This document shows positions 1-10,074 of a DNA stretch of 64,000 nt, in pieces. The notes under the pieces were generated by a model. That model saw nothing but the letters and a program-made list of their open reading frames with translations. It was not told the origin of the DNA and ran no database searches. The DNA comes from Planctomycetota bacterium (GTDB taxonomy: Bacteria; Planctomycetota; J058; JAJDCQ01): assembly GCA_029260755.1 (NCBI GenBank), contig JAJDCQ010000246.1:37204-101203 (forward strand), written 5' to 3'. A program made the translations under genes and the position numbers. How positions within the stretch are numbered: the first letter of the stretch is position 1; each line of letters begins with the position of its first letter.

Positions 1-131
1 CGCGGGACGCGCGGTCGTGGCACGCTTCTGCGACGGGCATCGGTCGCGGCGCAGACGGGCTTCGAGCCCCGTCGACGGAGGCGATCATCGCTCGGCTCCC
101 GCCGGCGGGACGCCCCGCCGGCATGCACTCC

Positions 132-138
132 TACTATA
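132..138 (+). promoter_or_regulatory. possible -10 element
   Basis: TACTATA is one of very few AT-rich hexamers in this part of the window. It lies about 35 bases upstream of the GTG start at 173, where a -10 box could sit. No convincing -35 partner is visible, so this is only a suggestion. Bases 1-131 show no gene I can support. Confidence 0.2.
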
Positions 139-172
139 GACGCTGCGGCGAGTTGAGGCACCGAGCACGTCC

Positions 173-2782
173 GTGACCGACCGGCCAGACCCCGCCGCGC
201 CTCGCCTCGCGTTCGTCGCCGACGAGGATCTCTCGCGCACCGGGGAGCCCGTCCGCGGCGGCGTTCCCTGGCCGCCAGGCGCCCTTCACGACCCCTCACG
301 GCTCGTTCTCCGCGATGCTCGCGACGACGCCCGGCTTCCACTCCAGACGCGCATCCTGGAGCGGTGGACCGACGGGTCGATTCGCTGGCTCCTCATCGAC
401 ACGCTCGCCGGCCCGCACGAAGGGACGCTCGAGCTCCTGCCAGCGGACGCCTCCGCGGATGCCGCCGCGAACCCCCTCCGCGTGCACGAGCCCGGCACCG
501 GCGAGGTGATCGTCGAGACCGGAGTGCGGCGATTCCGGCTGCGGGCCGGCGGCCCCTTCCCGTTCGCCGGCGTCGAGGACGCGGCCGGCCGGCCCACGAT
601 GGATCCGACCCGCGCCGCGCTGGTCGTCGAGCCGACGCACGGGGCGCCGCTTCACGCCGTCTTCGACCAGATCGAGGTCGAGGAAGCCGGTCCGGTTCGA
701 GCGATCGTCCGACTCCGAGGGACCGTCGCGGAGCCCGGCGCCGAACCGTTCCTCACGACGACCGCCCGGATCCATCTCTTCGCGGGATCCCCGGTCGCGC
801 GGATCGACGTCACCCTCCGCAATCCCCGCCCCGCCCAGCACCCGGGTGGACGCTGGGAGCTCGGCGATCCGGGCTCCGTCCTGATCCGCGACGCCTCCCT
901 GACCCTCGCCCTGCCGCCGGACGACGCCCCCGGAACGACGCGCGTCCGCGTCGAGCCCGACGAGCCGCTCGCGCGGACGGCGACCCCGCTCGAGATCTAC
1001 CAGGACAGTAGCGGTGGCGAGCACTGGCGCTCCCGGGTCCACCTCGACCGTGACCGACGGATCCCGTGCTCGTTCCGCGGATACAGGGTCCGCGCCGGAA
1101 CGAAGCCCGAGCGCCGCGGCCATCGCGCATCGCCGATCGTTCTTCTCCAGCGGGGAGACGCCTTCCTGGGAGTCACCCTGCAGCACTTCTGGCAGACGTT
1201 CCCCAAGGCGATCGAGACCGACGACGACACGGTCACCGTGCGCCTCTTCCCGGGCCAGGCCTCGAGCCCGCACGAGCTCCAGGGCGGCGAGCAGAAGACG
1301 CACGTCGTCTTCGTCGCGTTCGGCGAGGACCCGATCACGGACGTGCCCCTCGCCTGGTGTCACGACCCCCTCGCCGTCGAGCTCCAGCCCGGCTGGTACG
1401 CCGCGGCCGAGACGGCCCCGTGGCTCCTCCCGCGCGACGAGGACCCCGACGAGGCCGACGCCCACCGTCAGCTCGCGGAGGCGGCGATCGACGGCGAAGA
1501 CACGTTCGAGAGCAAGCGCGAGCGCGTCGACGAGTACGGCTGGCGCCACTTCGGCGAGCTCTGGGCCGACCACGAGGCCGTCCGCCACGACGGCCCCGAG
1601 GCCTTCGTCACCCACTACAACAACCAGTACGACGCGCTCTACGGGCTCCTCGTCCAGCATCTCCGCAGCGGCGACCGCCGGTGGAAACGCCTCGCCGACG
1701 AGCTGGCCGCCCACGTCGTCGACGTGGACGTCTACCACACCGACGGCGACAAGGCCGCCTACAACCACGGCCTCTTCTGGCACACCTACCACTACACCGA
1801 CGCCGACATCGCGACCCACCGGAGCTACCCGACCCGCGGCGACGACGTTCCCGGCGGCGGGCCCTCGAACGAGCACTGCTACACCTCGGGCCTGCTGCTG
1901 CACCACCTCCTGACGGGAGACCCGCTCTCGCGCGAGACCGTTCTCGAGCTCGCCGACTGGATGATCGCGATGGACGACGGAACGAGGAGCGTCTTCCGAG
2001 TCCTCGCCGGCGGCGCGACCGGCCTCGCGAGCCAGACCTACACCCGGGACCACCACGGGCCCGGGCGCGGCGCCGGGAACGCAATCGTGGCGATGATCGA
2101 CGCGCACCGGCTGACGGGGGAGGCTCGCTACCTCGCGAAGGCCGAGGAGCTGATCCGCCGCTGCATCCACCCCGAGGACGACCTCGCCGCCCGCCGCCTC
2201 GACCACGTCGAGAGCCGGTGGTCGTACACGATCTTCCTCCAGGCTCTCGGCCGCTATCTCGATCACAAGGCCGAGCGCGACGAGCTCGACGAGCGCTACG
2301 CGTACGCTCGCGCGAGCCTTCTCCACTACGGCCGCTGGATCGCCGAGCGCGAGCACCCCTACCTCGAGAGGCCCGAGCTCCTCGAGTTCCCGACCGAGAC
2401 CTGGGCCGCCCAGGACCTCCACAAGAGCGATGCCCTCGCCTACGCCGCCCTGCACGCCGAGGGCTCCGAGCGGGCGCGCTTTCGCGAGCGCGCCTCCTTC
2501 TTCCTTCGTGATGCGACGACGCGCCTCGCGGATCTGCCGACCCGGACCCTCACCCGTCCGGTCGTGCTCCTCCTCTCGCACGGACTCGCCGAGCCGTGGC
2601 TCGTGCGTCACCCCGACGCCGCTCGGCCCGCCCCGCGCACGACCGAGCCGTTCCCGCCTCCCCTGGCATTCGAGCCGAAGCGCGCACGGGCCATCAGGCG
2701 AGCGTGCATCCTCGCTGCATTGGCGGCCGCACTCGCCGTCGGGACACTCGTCCTACTCGTCAGCCGCGCGACCGCCGGATAG
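173..2782 (+). CDS. PcRGLX/YetA-like polysaccharide lyase-like protein with C-terminal membrane anchor
   Basis: 869 residues from a GTG start. The N-terminal ~95 residues (GEPVRGGVPWPPGAL, then TRILERWTDGSIRWLL) match the RIFT-barrel signature of the PcRGLX/YetA family, related to exo-rhamnogalacturonan lyases. The middle part is beta-rich. Residues ~470-750 look like an alpha/alpha-toroid rich in His, Tyr and Trp (YNNQYDALYGLL, FWHTYHYTDAD, GGGPSNEHCYTSGLLLHH). The family is thought to act on uronic-acid-containing polysaccharides; substrate and activity here are inference. There is no N-terminal signal peptide, but the last ~30 residues form one hydrophobic helix flanked by Arg (RAIRRACILAALAAAL), suggesting tail anchoring, which is odd for a polysaccharide-degrading enzyme. 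The 3' end overlaps the convergent methyltransferase gene by 23 bases. Confidence 0.7.
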   Translation: MTDRPDPAAPRLAFVADEDLSRTGEPVRGGVPWPPGALHDPSRLVLRDARDDARLPLQTRILERWTDGSIRWLLIDTLAGPHEGTLELLPADASADAAANPLRVHEPGTGEVIVETGVRRFRLRAGGPFPFAGVEDAAGRPTMDPTRAALVVEPTHGAPLHAVFDQIEVEEAGPVRAIVRLRGTVAEPGAEPFLTTTARIHLFAGSPVARIDVTLRNPRPAQHPGGRWELGDPGSVLIRDASLTLALPPDDAPGTTRVRVEPDEPLARTATPLEIYQDSSGGEHWRSRVHLDRDRRIPCSFRGYRVRAGTKPERRGHRASPIVLLQRGDAFLGVTLQHFWQTFPKAIETDDDTVTVRLFPGQASSPHELQGGEQKTHVVFVAFGEDPITDVPLAWCHDPLAVELQPGWYAAAETAPWLLPRDEDPDEADAHRQLAEAAIDGEDTFESKRERVDEYGWRHFGELWADHEAVRHDGPEAFVTHYNNQYDALYGLLVQHLRSGDRRWKRLADELAAHVVDVDVYHTDGDKAAYNHGLFWHTYHYTDADIATHRSYPTRGDDVPGGGPSNEHCYTSGLLLHHLLTGDPLSRETVLELADWMIAMDDGTRSVFRVLAGGATGLASQTYTRDHHGPGRGAGNAIVAMIDAHRLTGEARYLAKAEELIRRCIHPEDDLAARRLDHVESRWSYTIFLQALGRYLDHKAERDELDERYAYARASLLHYGRWIAEREHPYLERPELLEFPTETWAAQDLHKSDALAYAALHAEGSERARFRERASFFLRDATTRLADLPTRTLTRPVVLLLSHGLAEPWLVRHPDAARPAPRTTEPFPPPLAFEPKRARAIRRACILAALAAALAVGTLVLLVSRATAG

Positions 2783-3692
2783 GTCGTCGATCTCGAGAAG
2801 CCACGGCACTGGAACGACTGACGTCCCCCGGCTTAGTCAGAACCACCCAGATGTAAGAAGTCACGAATTCACGAAGCACCGGCATCCGGAGAAACGCCTT
2901 CGTCCACGCCGCAAGCCTCGAACCGAAGGGCTGAGGAAAGACCTTGAAGCGGAATCGACTCACCCTGAAGAGCGCCTCGTAGTCTCGAATGAGGAGCTTG
3001 TTCAAGTAGTCCGTGCTGATCTCCTCGTGCTCGTAGCGTCCCGGCCGCATCCGCCCGTCCGCATCGAGATCGTGCATGGTCGGAACGTACCAGGGAGCGT
3101 TGTACACCCGCCGACAGGTCCTGAGGACCGTCCTCTCCGAGAAGAAAACATGCGCCCAAGGTACGGGCATCGTCGACCACAGATGAGGCGCGAACGGGTG
3201 ATACCAGCCCCAAGTCCCGATCAGCATCTTCCCGCCAGGTCGAAGCACGCGGAAGCACTCTTCCAAGACGGTAGCAGGCTGAGCGACGTGTTCGAAGACG
3301 TCGTAGCAAATCACTACGTCGACGACCTCAGACGTGAGCGGAAGCGATCCAACGGTACTCTCGACGAACGACGCTCTGGACGATCGACAGCGATGACGCG
3401 CCATGCGGATCGCCGCCGCGTCGATGTCGACGCCGATCACCTTGTCCGCCCCGCGATCTAGATACCCCGACGTCATCGCTCCATCACTGCACCCCAGATC
3501 GAGAACGATCCGCCCGGGGATCTGGACACCGCAACGGCGCGCAGCGTCCATCACGGCATCGACTTGCTCGCTCCGGAAGTCGGCGTAGTGACCGCGGTCC
3601 GAGAGCGCCTGCTTCATTTCGGACGAATGAGCAACCTCGGTGTTGTAGAGGAGCCTTGCGAGACGAAACAAGATCTCTTCCGAGATCCTCAT
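2760..3692 (-). CDS. class I SAM-dependent methyltransferase
   Basis: 310 residues. The SAM-binding motif I is clear (VLDLGCSDGAMTSGYLD), followed by the acidic end of strand 2 (VIGVDID), a motif around ICYDVFEHV and the post-motif LRPGGKMLIG. This is the Methyltransf_11/25 type common in surface-glycan clusters; the acceptor cannot be told. The open frame extends to 3827, but I prefer ATG at 3692 because a strong Shine-Dalgarno (GGAAGAGGAGAGG) lies just before it. Base composition is visibly richer in A and T, with freer third codon positions than every neighbour, so it may be a recent arrival. It is transcribed away from the glycosyltransferase pair and overlaps the end of the preceding convergent gene. 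Confidence 0.8.
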   Translation of the reverse strand: MRISEEILFRLARLLYNTEVAHSSEMKQALSDRGHYADFRSEQVDAVMDAARRCGVQIPGRIVLDLGCSDGAMTSGYLDRGADKVIGVDIDAAAIRMARHRCRSSRASFVESTVGSLPLTSEVVDVVICYDVFEHVAQPATVLEECFRVLRPGGKMLIGTWGWYHPFAPHLWSTMPVPWAHVFFSERTVLRTCRRVYNAPWYVPTMHDLDADGRMRPGRYEHEEISTDYLNKLLIRDYEALFRVSRFRFKVFPQPFGSRLAAWTKAFLRMPVLREFVTSYIWVVLTKPGDVSRSSAVASRDRRPIRRSRG

Positions 3693-3905
3693 TTGAAGCC
3701 TCTCCTCTTCCTGCTGCGAGCACATGGACCTTCGCGACAGACGGCTGGCGTCGCGCATCACCCCGATGTTAGTTCCACCGCAAGCGAACGCAAAACGGAG
3801 TCGCTCGACACCATGGGAAGCGGCCACCCCGCTTGTGCGGCACCGTCGCCTCTGTCACCATCCCAGTGTCCCGTCGAATGATCCGACGAGCACGGGAGCC
3901 CGGTT

Positions 3906-5129
3906 CTGGCCACCGCGACGACCTCCGCCCGCCCGCCGCAGACGGCGAGTCGCGGGATTCTCCTCGTGAGCGAGCTCTACCCCCCGGCGATCGGCGGGTC
4001 GGCGGTCCTCTTCGCGAACGTCTACCGGCGGCTCGGCCGCGAGCTCGGCGTCCGGGTCCTGACCGACGCCGAGACCTCGCCCGACGCCGGAAAGGCCGGG
4101 ATCGAGGACGAGATCGAGATCGTCCGCGGCTCCCTCAGGACGGCCCGGTGGGGCTTGCTCCACCCCGCGGGGCTTCGTCACCATCTCCGGGTCGCGCGCA
4201 GGATCCGCTCGCTCGCCCGCGAGGCCGACCCGGGCCCCTCGATCGTCCACGCGGGTCGGCCGCTCCCCGAGGGGCTCGCCGCCTGGCTCGCCTCGAAGCT
4301 CGGCGGGCCCCGCTACGTCGCCTGGGCGCACGGCGAGGACATCGCCACCGCGCTCACCTCCCGCGAGCTCGGCTACCTCGTCCGGAGGATCTACCGCCGC
4401 GCGGCCGCCGCCCTGGCGAACAGTCGCTCGACGGCGCGACTCATCGAAGCGCTCGGCGTCCCGTCGGAGCGCATCCAGATCGCGCACCCCGGCGTCGACC
4501 CGGATCGCTTCCGCCCCGAGATCGACGGCTTTGCCCTCCGCAAACGCCTCGCGCCCGACGCCGAGACGCTGCTTCTCCAGGTCGGACGTCTCCAGCGACG
4601 CAAGGGCCACGACCTCGCGATCGAGGCCGTCGCCCGCCTCCGCGATGAACTCCCGGGACTGCGGTTCTTGATCGTCGGCGACGGCGATCAGCGCGAGCGC
4701 CTCGAGTCGCTCGCGACCGAGCGGGGCGTCGCGGACCGCGTGATCTTCGCCGGCTCCCTCGACGACGCCGAGCTTCCCGCTTGCTACGCCGCGAGCGACG
4801 TCTTCATCCACCCGAACCGCGACGACGGCGGCGACATCGAGGGCTTCGGGATCGTCTTCCTCGAAGCCGCCGCCACCGAGCGCCCCTCCATCGGCGGAAA
4901 CACCGGCGGAGTCCCCGAGGCGGTCGCCGACGGCGAGACCGGGCTGCTCGTCTCGGGCGAGGACGCCGACGAGCTCGCCGCCGCCATCCGCCGCCTCGCC
5001 GGCGACGCCGAGCTCCGAGCCCGCCTCGGCAAGGCGGGACGCGAGCGCGTCCTCGCCGGCTTCACCTGGGAGCACACGGCCCGCCACGTCGGCGAGCTCC
5101 ACGACCGCCTCCTGGGAACGGGCTCGTGA
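3906..5129 (+). CDS. GT4 family glycosyltransferase
   Basis: GT-B fold glycosyltransferase of family GT4, about 400 residues. Visible are the N-terminal acceptor-side motif SELYPPAIGGSA, AWAHGEDIATAL, the hinge segment IQIAHPGVDPDRFRP, the donor-domain start LLLQVGRLQRRKGHDLAIEA and the E-x7-E nucleotide-sugar motif EGFGIVFLEA followed by GGVPEAVADGETGLLV. It probably transfers a sugar from a nucleotide donor to a lipid-linked or polysaccharide intermediate. The first conventional start is GTG at 3966, but that would remove most of the first beta strand (RGILLV). No ATG, GTG or TTG lies between the upstream stop (3879) and 3966. A CTG at 3906 has GGGAG seven bases before it and gives a plausible N-terminus, so I used it. 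The next gene overlaps the stop by 4 bases. Confidence 0.85.
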   Translation: MATATTSARPPQTASRGILLVSELYPPAIGGSAVLFANVYRRLGRELGVRVLTDAETSPDAGKAGIEDEIEIVRGSLRTARWGLLHPAGLRHHLRVARRIRSLAREADPGPSIVHAGRPLPEGLAAWLASKLGGPRYVAWAHGEDIATALTSRELGYLVRRIYRRAAAALANSRSTARLIEALGVPSERIQIAHPGVDPDRFRPEIDGFALRKRLAPDAETLLLQVGRLQRRKGHDLAIEAVARLRDELPGLRFLIVGDGDQRERLESLATERGVADRVIFAGSLDDAELPACYAASDVFIHPNRDDGGDIEGFGIVFLEAAATERPSIGGNTGGVPEAVADGETGLLVSGEDADELAAAIRRLAGDAELRARLGKAGRERVLAGFTWEHTARHVGELHDRLLGTGS

Positions 5130-6304
5130 CCGCAGTCATGGCCGAGACCATCGAGACCGACCGCGACCATCGGGACATCGAGAGCCCGCGCGTCCTCCAG
5201 GTCGTCCTCACCCTGCGCCCAGGTGGCACGGAGCGACTCGTCGTCGAGACGGCGACGCGCCTGGCGGACCGGTTCGCGATGGCGGTCTGCTGCCTCGATG
5301 ATCCGGGTGCCTGGGCGCCTCACCTCACCGACCGCGGCATCCCGGTCTGGTCGCTCGGGCGCCGGCCCGGCTTCCGCCCGGGCCTCGCCCGAGCCGTCGC
5401 CGCGCTCGCGCGGCGTCACGATGCCGACGTCCTTCACTGCCACCAGTACTCTCCGTTCGTCTACGGCCGCCTCGCCTCGCTCGCCCGCGGCCGTCCTCGC
5501 GTCGTGTTCACCGAGCACGGCCGTCTCGAGGACGCGCCGCCGTCCTGGAAGCGCCGACTGGTCAATCCCCTCCTCGGCCGCTTCCCCGGCAAGATGTTCG
5601 CCGTATCGCAGGACCTCCGTCGCCACATGCTCGCCGAGGGATTCCCCGCCGCGCGCGTGGAGGTCATCGAGAATGGGATCGATCCCGGCCCGGAGCCAGG
5701 CCGCGACGACCGGGGGCGGGCCCGAGCAGCGCTCGGCCTCCCGCACGACGCCCCGGTCGTCGGGACCGTCGCACGCCTCGACCCGGTGAAGGACCTGCCG
5801 GCGCTCGTCCGAGCGATCGCCGAGGTCCGGCGGACGCTGTCCGACGCCCGACTCGTCATCGTGGGGGACGGACCCGAGCTCGAGCGGATCCTCGCCGCGA
5901 CGCACGACGCGGGGGTCACCGACGCCGTCACGACGACTGGCCATCGCGACGACGCGCGCGAGCTGCTTCCCGCCTTCGACGTGTTCGCCAACGTCTCGAC
6001 CTCGGAGGGCATCTCGCTGACGATCCTCGAGGCGATGGCGGCGACCTGCCCGGTCGTCGCGACGGCGGTCGGCGGCACGCCCGAGGTCGTCATCGATTTC
6101 ACCACGGGAAGACTCGTTCCGGCGCGATCTCCGGCGCCGCTCGCCGAAGCGCTCGTCGCGCTGCTGCACGACCAGGACGGCGCCCGGAGGCTCGGCATCG
6201 CGGGGCGCCGCCGCGTCGTCGATCACTTCACGATCGACCGGATGGTCGATCGATACGCGGCGGTCTACCGCTCCGTCACGCCTCGACCCAGGCGAGCCCA
6301 GTAG
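5126..6304 (+). CDS. GT4 family glycosyltransferase
   Basis: About 390 residues of GT-B fold. Motifs: VLQVVLTLRPGGTERLV at the N-terminus, DVLHCHQYSPFVYGRLA, VVFTEHGRLED, the linker VEVIENGIDPGPEPG, the donor domain VGTVARLDPVKDLPALV and SEGISLTILEAMAATCPVVAT with GGTPEVV. Together these place it in GT4 among exopolysaccharide glycosyltransferases. GTG at 5126 overlaps the preceding stop codon (GTGA), consistent with the coupling seen throughout this window; ATG at 5138 is the alternative. It is followed after one base by the amidotransferase gene, so the three genes are almost certainly one operon. Donor and acceptor sugars are unknown. Confidence 0.87.
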   Translation: MTAVMAETIETDRDHRDIESPRVLQVVLTLRPGGTERLVVETATRLADRFAMAVCCLDDPGAWAPHLTDRGIPVWSLGRRPGFRPGLARAVAALARRHDADVLHCHQYSPFVYGRLASLARGRPRVVFTEHGRLEDAPPSWKRRLVNPLLGRFPGKMFAVSQDLRRHMLAEGFPAARVEVIENGIDPGPEPGRDDRGRARAALGLPHDAPVVGTVARLDPVKDLPALVRAIAEVRRTLSDARLVIVGDGPELERILAATHDAGVTDAVTTTGHRDDARELLPAFDVFANVSTSEGISLTILEAMAATCPVVATAVGGTPEVVIDFTTGRLVPARSPAPLAEALVALLHDQDGARRLGIAGRRRVVDHFTIDRMVDRYAAVYRSVTPRPRRAQ

Positions 6305-6305
6305 C

Positions 6306-8233
<1,928 letters not shown>

Positions 8234-8237
<4 letters not shown>

Positions 8238-8851
8238 ACTTCAACAGCGCCGCGTTCGTCCTGTTCGTCGCGATCGTCGCGTTGCTCTACGCCGCCCTCC
8301 AGGCCGCCGGTCGCCATCGGCTCCAGAACCGAACGCTCCTCATCGCGAGCTATGTCTTCTACGGGGCGTGGGACCATCGATTCCTCTTCCTGATCCTTCT
8401 CTCGACCGCCCTCGACTACACCGCCGGCCTCGGGATCGTCGGTCGACGGCCGACGAAGCGCGTCACCGCGGCGATGGCCGTCCTGCTCCTCGCCGCCAGC
8501 GTGCTGCTCTGCGCACCGATCGACTGGGCGGGGATCTCCCACTCACTGCTTCCCGACTCGGCTTGGGAGGGCGGGTGGATTGAGCGTCCGACCTACCAGG
8601 GCCCGCTCGTCCCGGACGCGAGCTGGCGCATCTTCTTCGGCGCCCTCGCCGCGACGGCCGCGGTGAGGGCGAGATCGGAAATCAGGAGGACCAGCAGAAC
8701 AGCCGCAGCGCGGAAGAGCCACCGTCTCCTCGCTGAGTCCATCCCAGACTGCGAGTCTCCCAGCCGCCCGACCGAACCGCTACCTCGTCCGGTTTCTCGG
8801 ACCCGCGGTCGCGTTGCTCGTCGCCGGACATGCGTACACCGTCTAAAATGA
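8234..8851 (+). pseudogene. truncated MBOAT (AlgI-like) O-acyltransferase
   Basis: The first ~145 residues look like the start of an AlgI-type membrane-bound O-acyltransferase: MNFNSAAFVLFVAIVALLYA, then LQNRTLLIASYVFYGAWDHRF and LILLSTALDYTAGL. Intact members are about 450-550 residues and carry the catalytic His in the missing second half. After about base 8660 the frame turns into Arg/Ser-rich sequence with no membrane character and stops at 8851. A different frame just downstream (8765-8846) reads as a hydrophobic tail ending before a stop. I read this as a gene that lost its 3' two thirds by rearrangement. Such proteins acetylate exopolysaccharides, which fits the cluster. The ATG overlaps the amidotransferase stop. 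Confidence 0.65.
8665..8742 (-). pseudogene. possible inverted fragment: N-terminus of a signal-anchor protein
   Basis: On the minus strand an ATG at 8742 opens a frame beginning MDSARRRWLF and continuing with a hydrophobic stretch (RAAAVLLVLLISDLALTAA). This is a textbook signal anchor, of the sort found at the start of the SGNH/AlgX-like partners usually encoded after AlgI-type genes. It runs into the antisense of the MBOAT gene at about 8660. The segment may therefore be an inverted piece left by the rearrangement that truncated that gene. It could also be chance. Confidence 0.3.
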
Positions 8852-8853
8852 CA

Positions 8854-8881
8854 AAGGGGACGAGCGTTCGCTCGTCCCCTT
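8854..8881 (-). terminator. rho-independent terminator
   Basis: A perfect 12-bp stem (AAGGGGACGAGC / GCTCGTCCCCTT) with the 4-base loop GTTC. Read on the minus strand the stem is followed by a T-rich stretch (TTTGTCATTTT), so it mainly serves the Cys-rich protein gene ending at 8918. It could also stop transcripts from the glycan cluster. Confidence 0.7.
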
Positions 8882-8917
8882 GGTCCTGCTTCTGACTCGG
8901 CGTTCGGCTTGGCCTAC

Positions 8918-9883
8918 CTAACGGTGGTCGCCGAAGGTTTCGAAGCCGTGCTCGTCGCAGAGGGTGCACTCTCCGGTTCCGAGGCGTTCCTTGCTGTCCT
9001 TGCTGCAGAACCAGCAGGAGCGGAGGACTCGGCGGTCTTTTTCGTCCTTGGCGAGGCCGGAGCCCATGCACTCGGGGCAGACCTTCGTCCCTCCGCAGCG
9101 GGTGCAGGGGACGGATCTCTCGGAGAGGCGGTAGCGGTGGGGCGTCGTCTTGTTGAGGCAGTGCCCCGTCTCGACGCGGCGCTTGCCCTTCTCCTCGGTC
9201 ACCACCTCGTGGCCGCATCCTTCGACGGCGCAGAAGACGGTCGAGTCGTTGTCGGTGTGGAAGCCGCTCGCCCCCGGCGTCGTTCCGTAGAAGCCCTTGA
9301 ACTTGGTGTCGCCGCGATCCGTCTTGCCGGTGCAGTCGCCGTTGTGGCACTGCTCCTCGGTCAGGGCGACGGGATTCTCGCAGTGGGGGCACCGCCCGCG
9401 GAACGCGGTGTGCCAGCTCACCTTGCAGGTGGAGCACCAGTTCTCGACGGTCGTCGGGATGTATCCGTCGCGGAGCATTCCGGTGCCTCGGTCCGCGTTG
9501 TCGTGCTCGCGGCACTTGGCTCCTTCGAAGCTCATCGTCCCGTCGACGCCCGCGGCGTCGAGGTCGTCGTCGAAGCTGTCGAACGCCTGCCCGCAGACGG
9601 CCCCGTCCTCGGTCTCCTTGAAGAGACAGACGGCCGTGCGGTCGACGAGCTCCGTCTGGCACGTCGGGCACTGGCTCGCCGTGCCCTCGTCGGCGGTCAC
9701 CGGCATCGGGTAGGGCCGCTGATCCGTCTCGCTCCGCTTGTCGACGGGCTTCTGGCCGTCGATCGCCGGCGGGTTCTCGGCGACGAACAACGCCGCGGGA
9801 ACCGCCGTCGAGGAGCTCGCGGCGAAGATCACTCCGCCGGCCGCCACCAGGGCGAGCACGAGGCCGATGATCACGCTCTTCAT
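8918..9883 (-). CDS. secreted Cys-rich multi-zinc-ribbon protein
   Basis: 321 residues. An N-terminal signal peptide or anchor (MKSVIIGLVLALVAAGG) is followed by an extracytoplasmic chain with many CxxC pairs: CPTCQTEL, CSTCKVSW, CPHCENPV, CTRCGGTKVCPECMGSG (like the DnaJ zinc-finger repeat) and CWFCSKDS. Most pairs look like halves of zinc ribbons. I know no named family for the full length. Zinc ribbons are normally cytoplasmic, so an exported protein with this many is unusual. It might bind metal, hold disulfides, or be anchored facing inward. Its gene is divergent from the ECF sigma factor gene and ends at a strong hairpin. Confidence 0.7.
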   Translation of the reverse strand: MKSVIIGLVLALVAAGGVIFAASSSTAVPAALFVAENPPAIDGQKPVDKRSETDQRPYPMPVTADEGTASQCPTCQTELVDRTAVCLFKETEDGAVCGQAFDSFDDDLDAAGVDGTMSFEGAKCREHDNADRGTGMLRDGYIPTTVENWCSTCKVSWHTAFRGRCPHCENPVALTEEQCHNGDCTGKTDRGDTKFKGFYGTTPGASGFHTDNDSTVFCAVEGCGHEVVTEEKGKRRVETGHCLNKTTPHRYRLSERSVPCTRCGGTKVCPECMGSGLAKDEKDRRVLRSCWFCSKDSKERLGTGECTLCDEHGFETFGDHR

Positions 9884-10074
9884 ACCGACTGCCTCCGCAG
9901 GGCCCAGCCACCTCGTCGCCGCTGGCGACGGGATGAGGGCTTGGTCATCCTAATGTGCCGGATCCACTCATTCTATGCTCGCCGTTCGGGGATGCAAGGA
10001 GAGGCTCCGGTGCGATCCCCTCCTTGACGTCTCCTCGGCTTGCAGGACGTGACAGGCGCGTCCAGAATGAACCC

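Noticed and set aside
296..2611. 771-codon antisense frame across the PcRGLX-like gene
   Set aside because: Composition artefact of high GC; no recognisable motif, while the plus strand has the RIFT and toroid signatures.
4781..5125. N-terminal extension of the second glycosyltransferase
   Set aside because: Reads as Arg/Pro-rich shadow of the upstream glycosyltransferase; the GT-B start motif begins after 5126.
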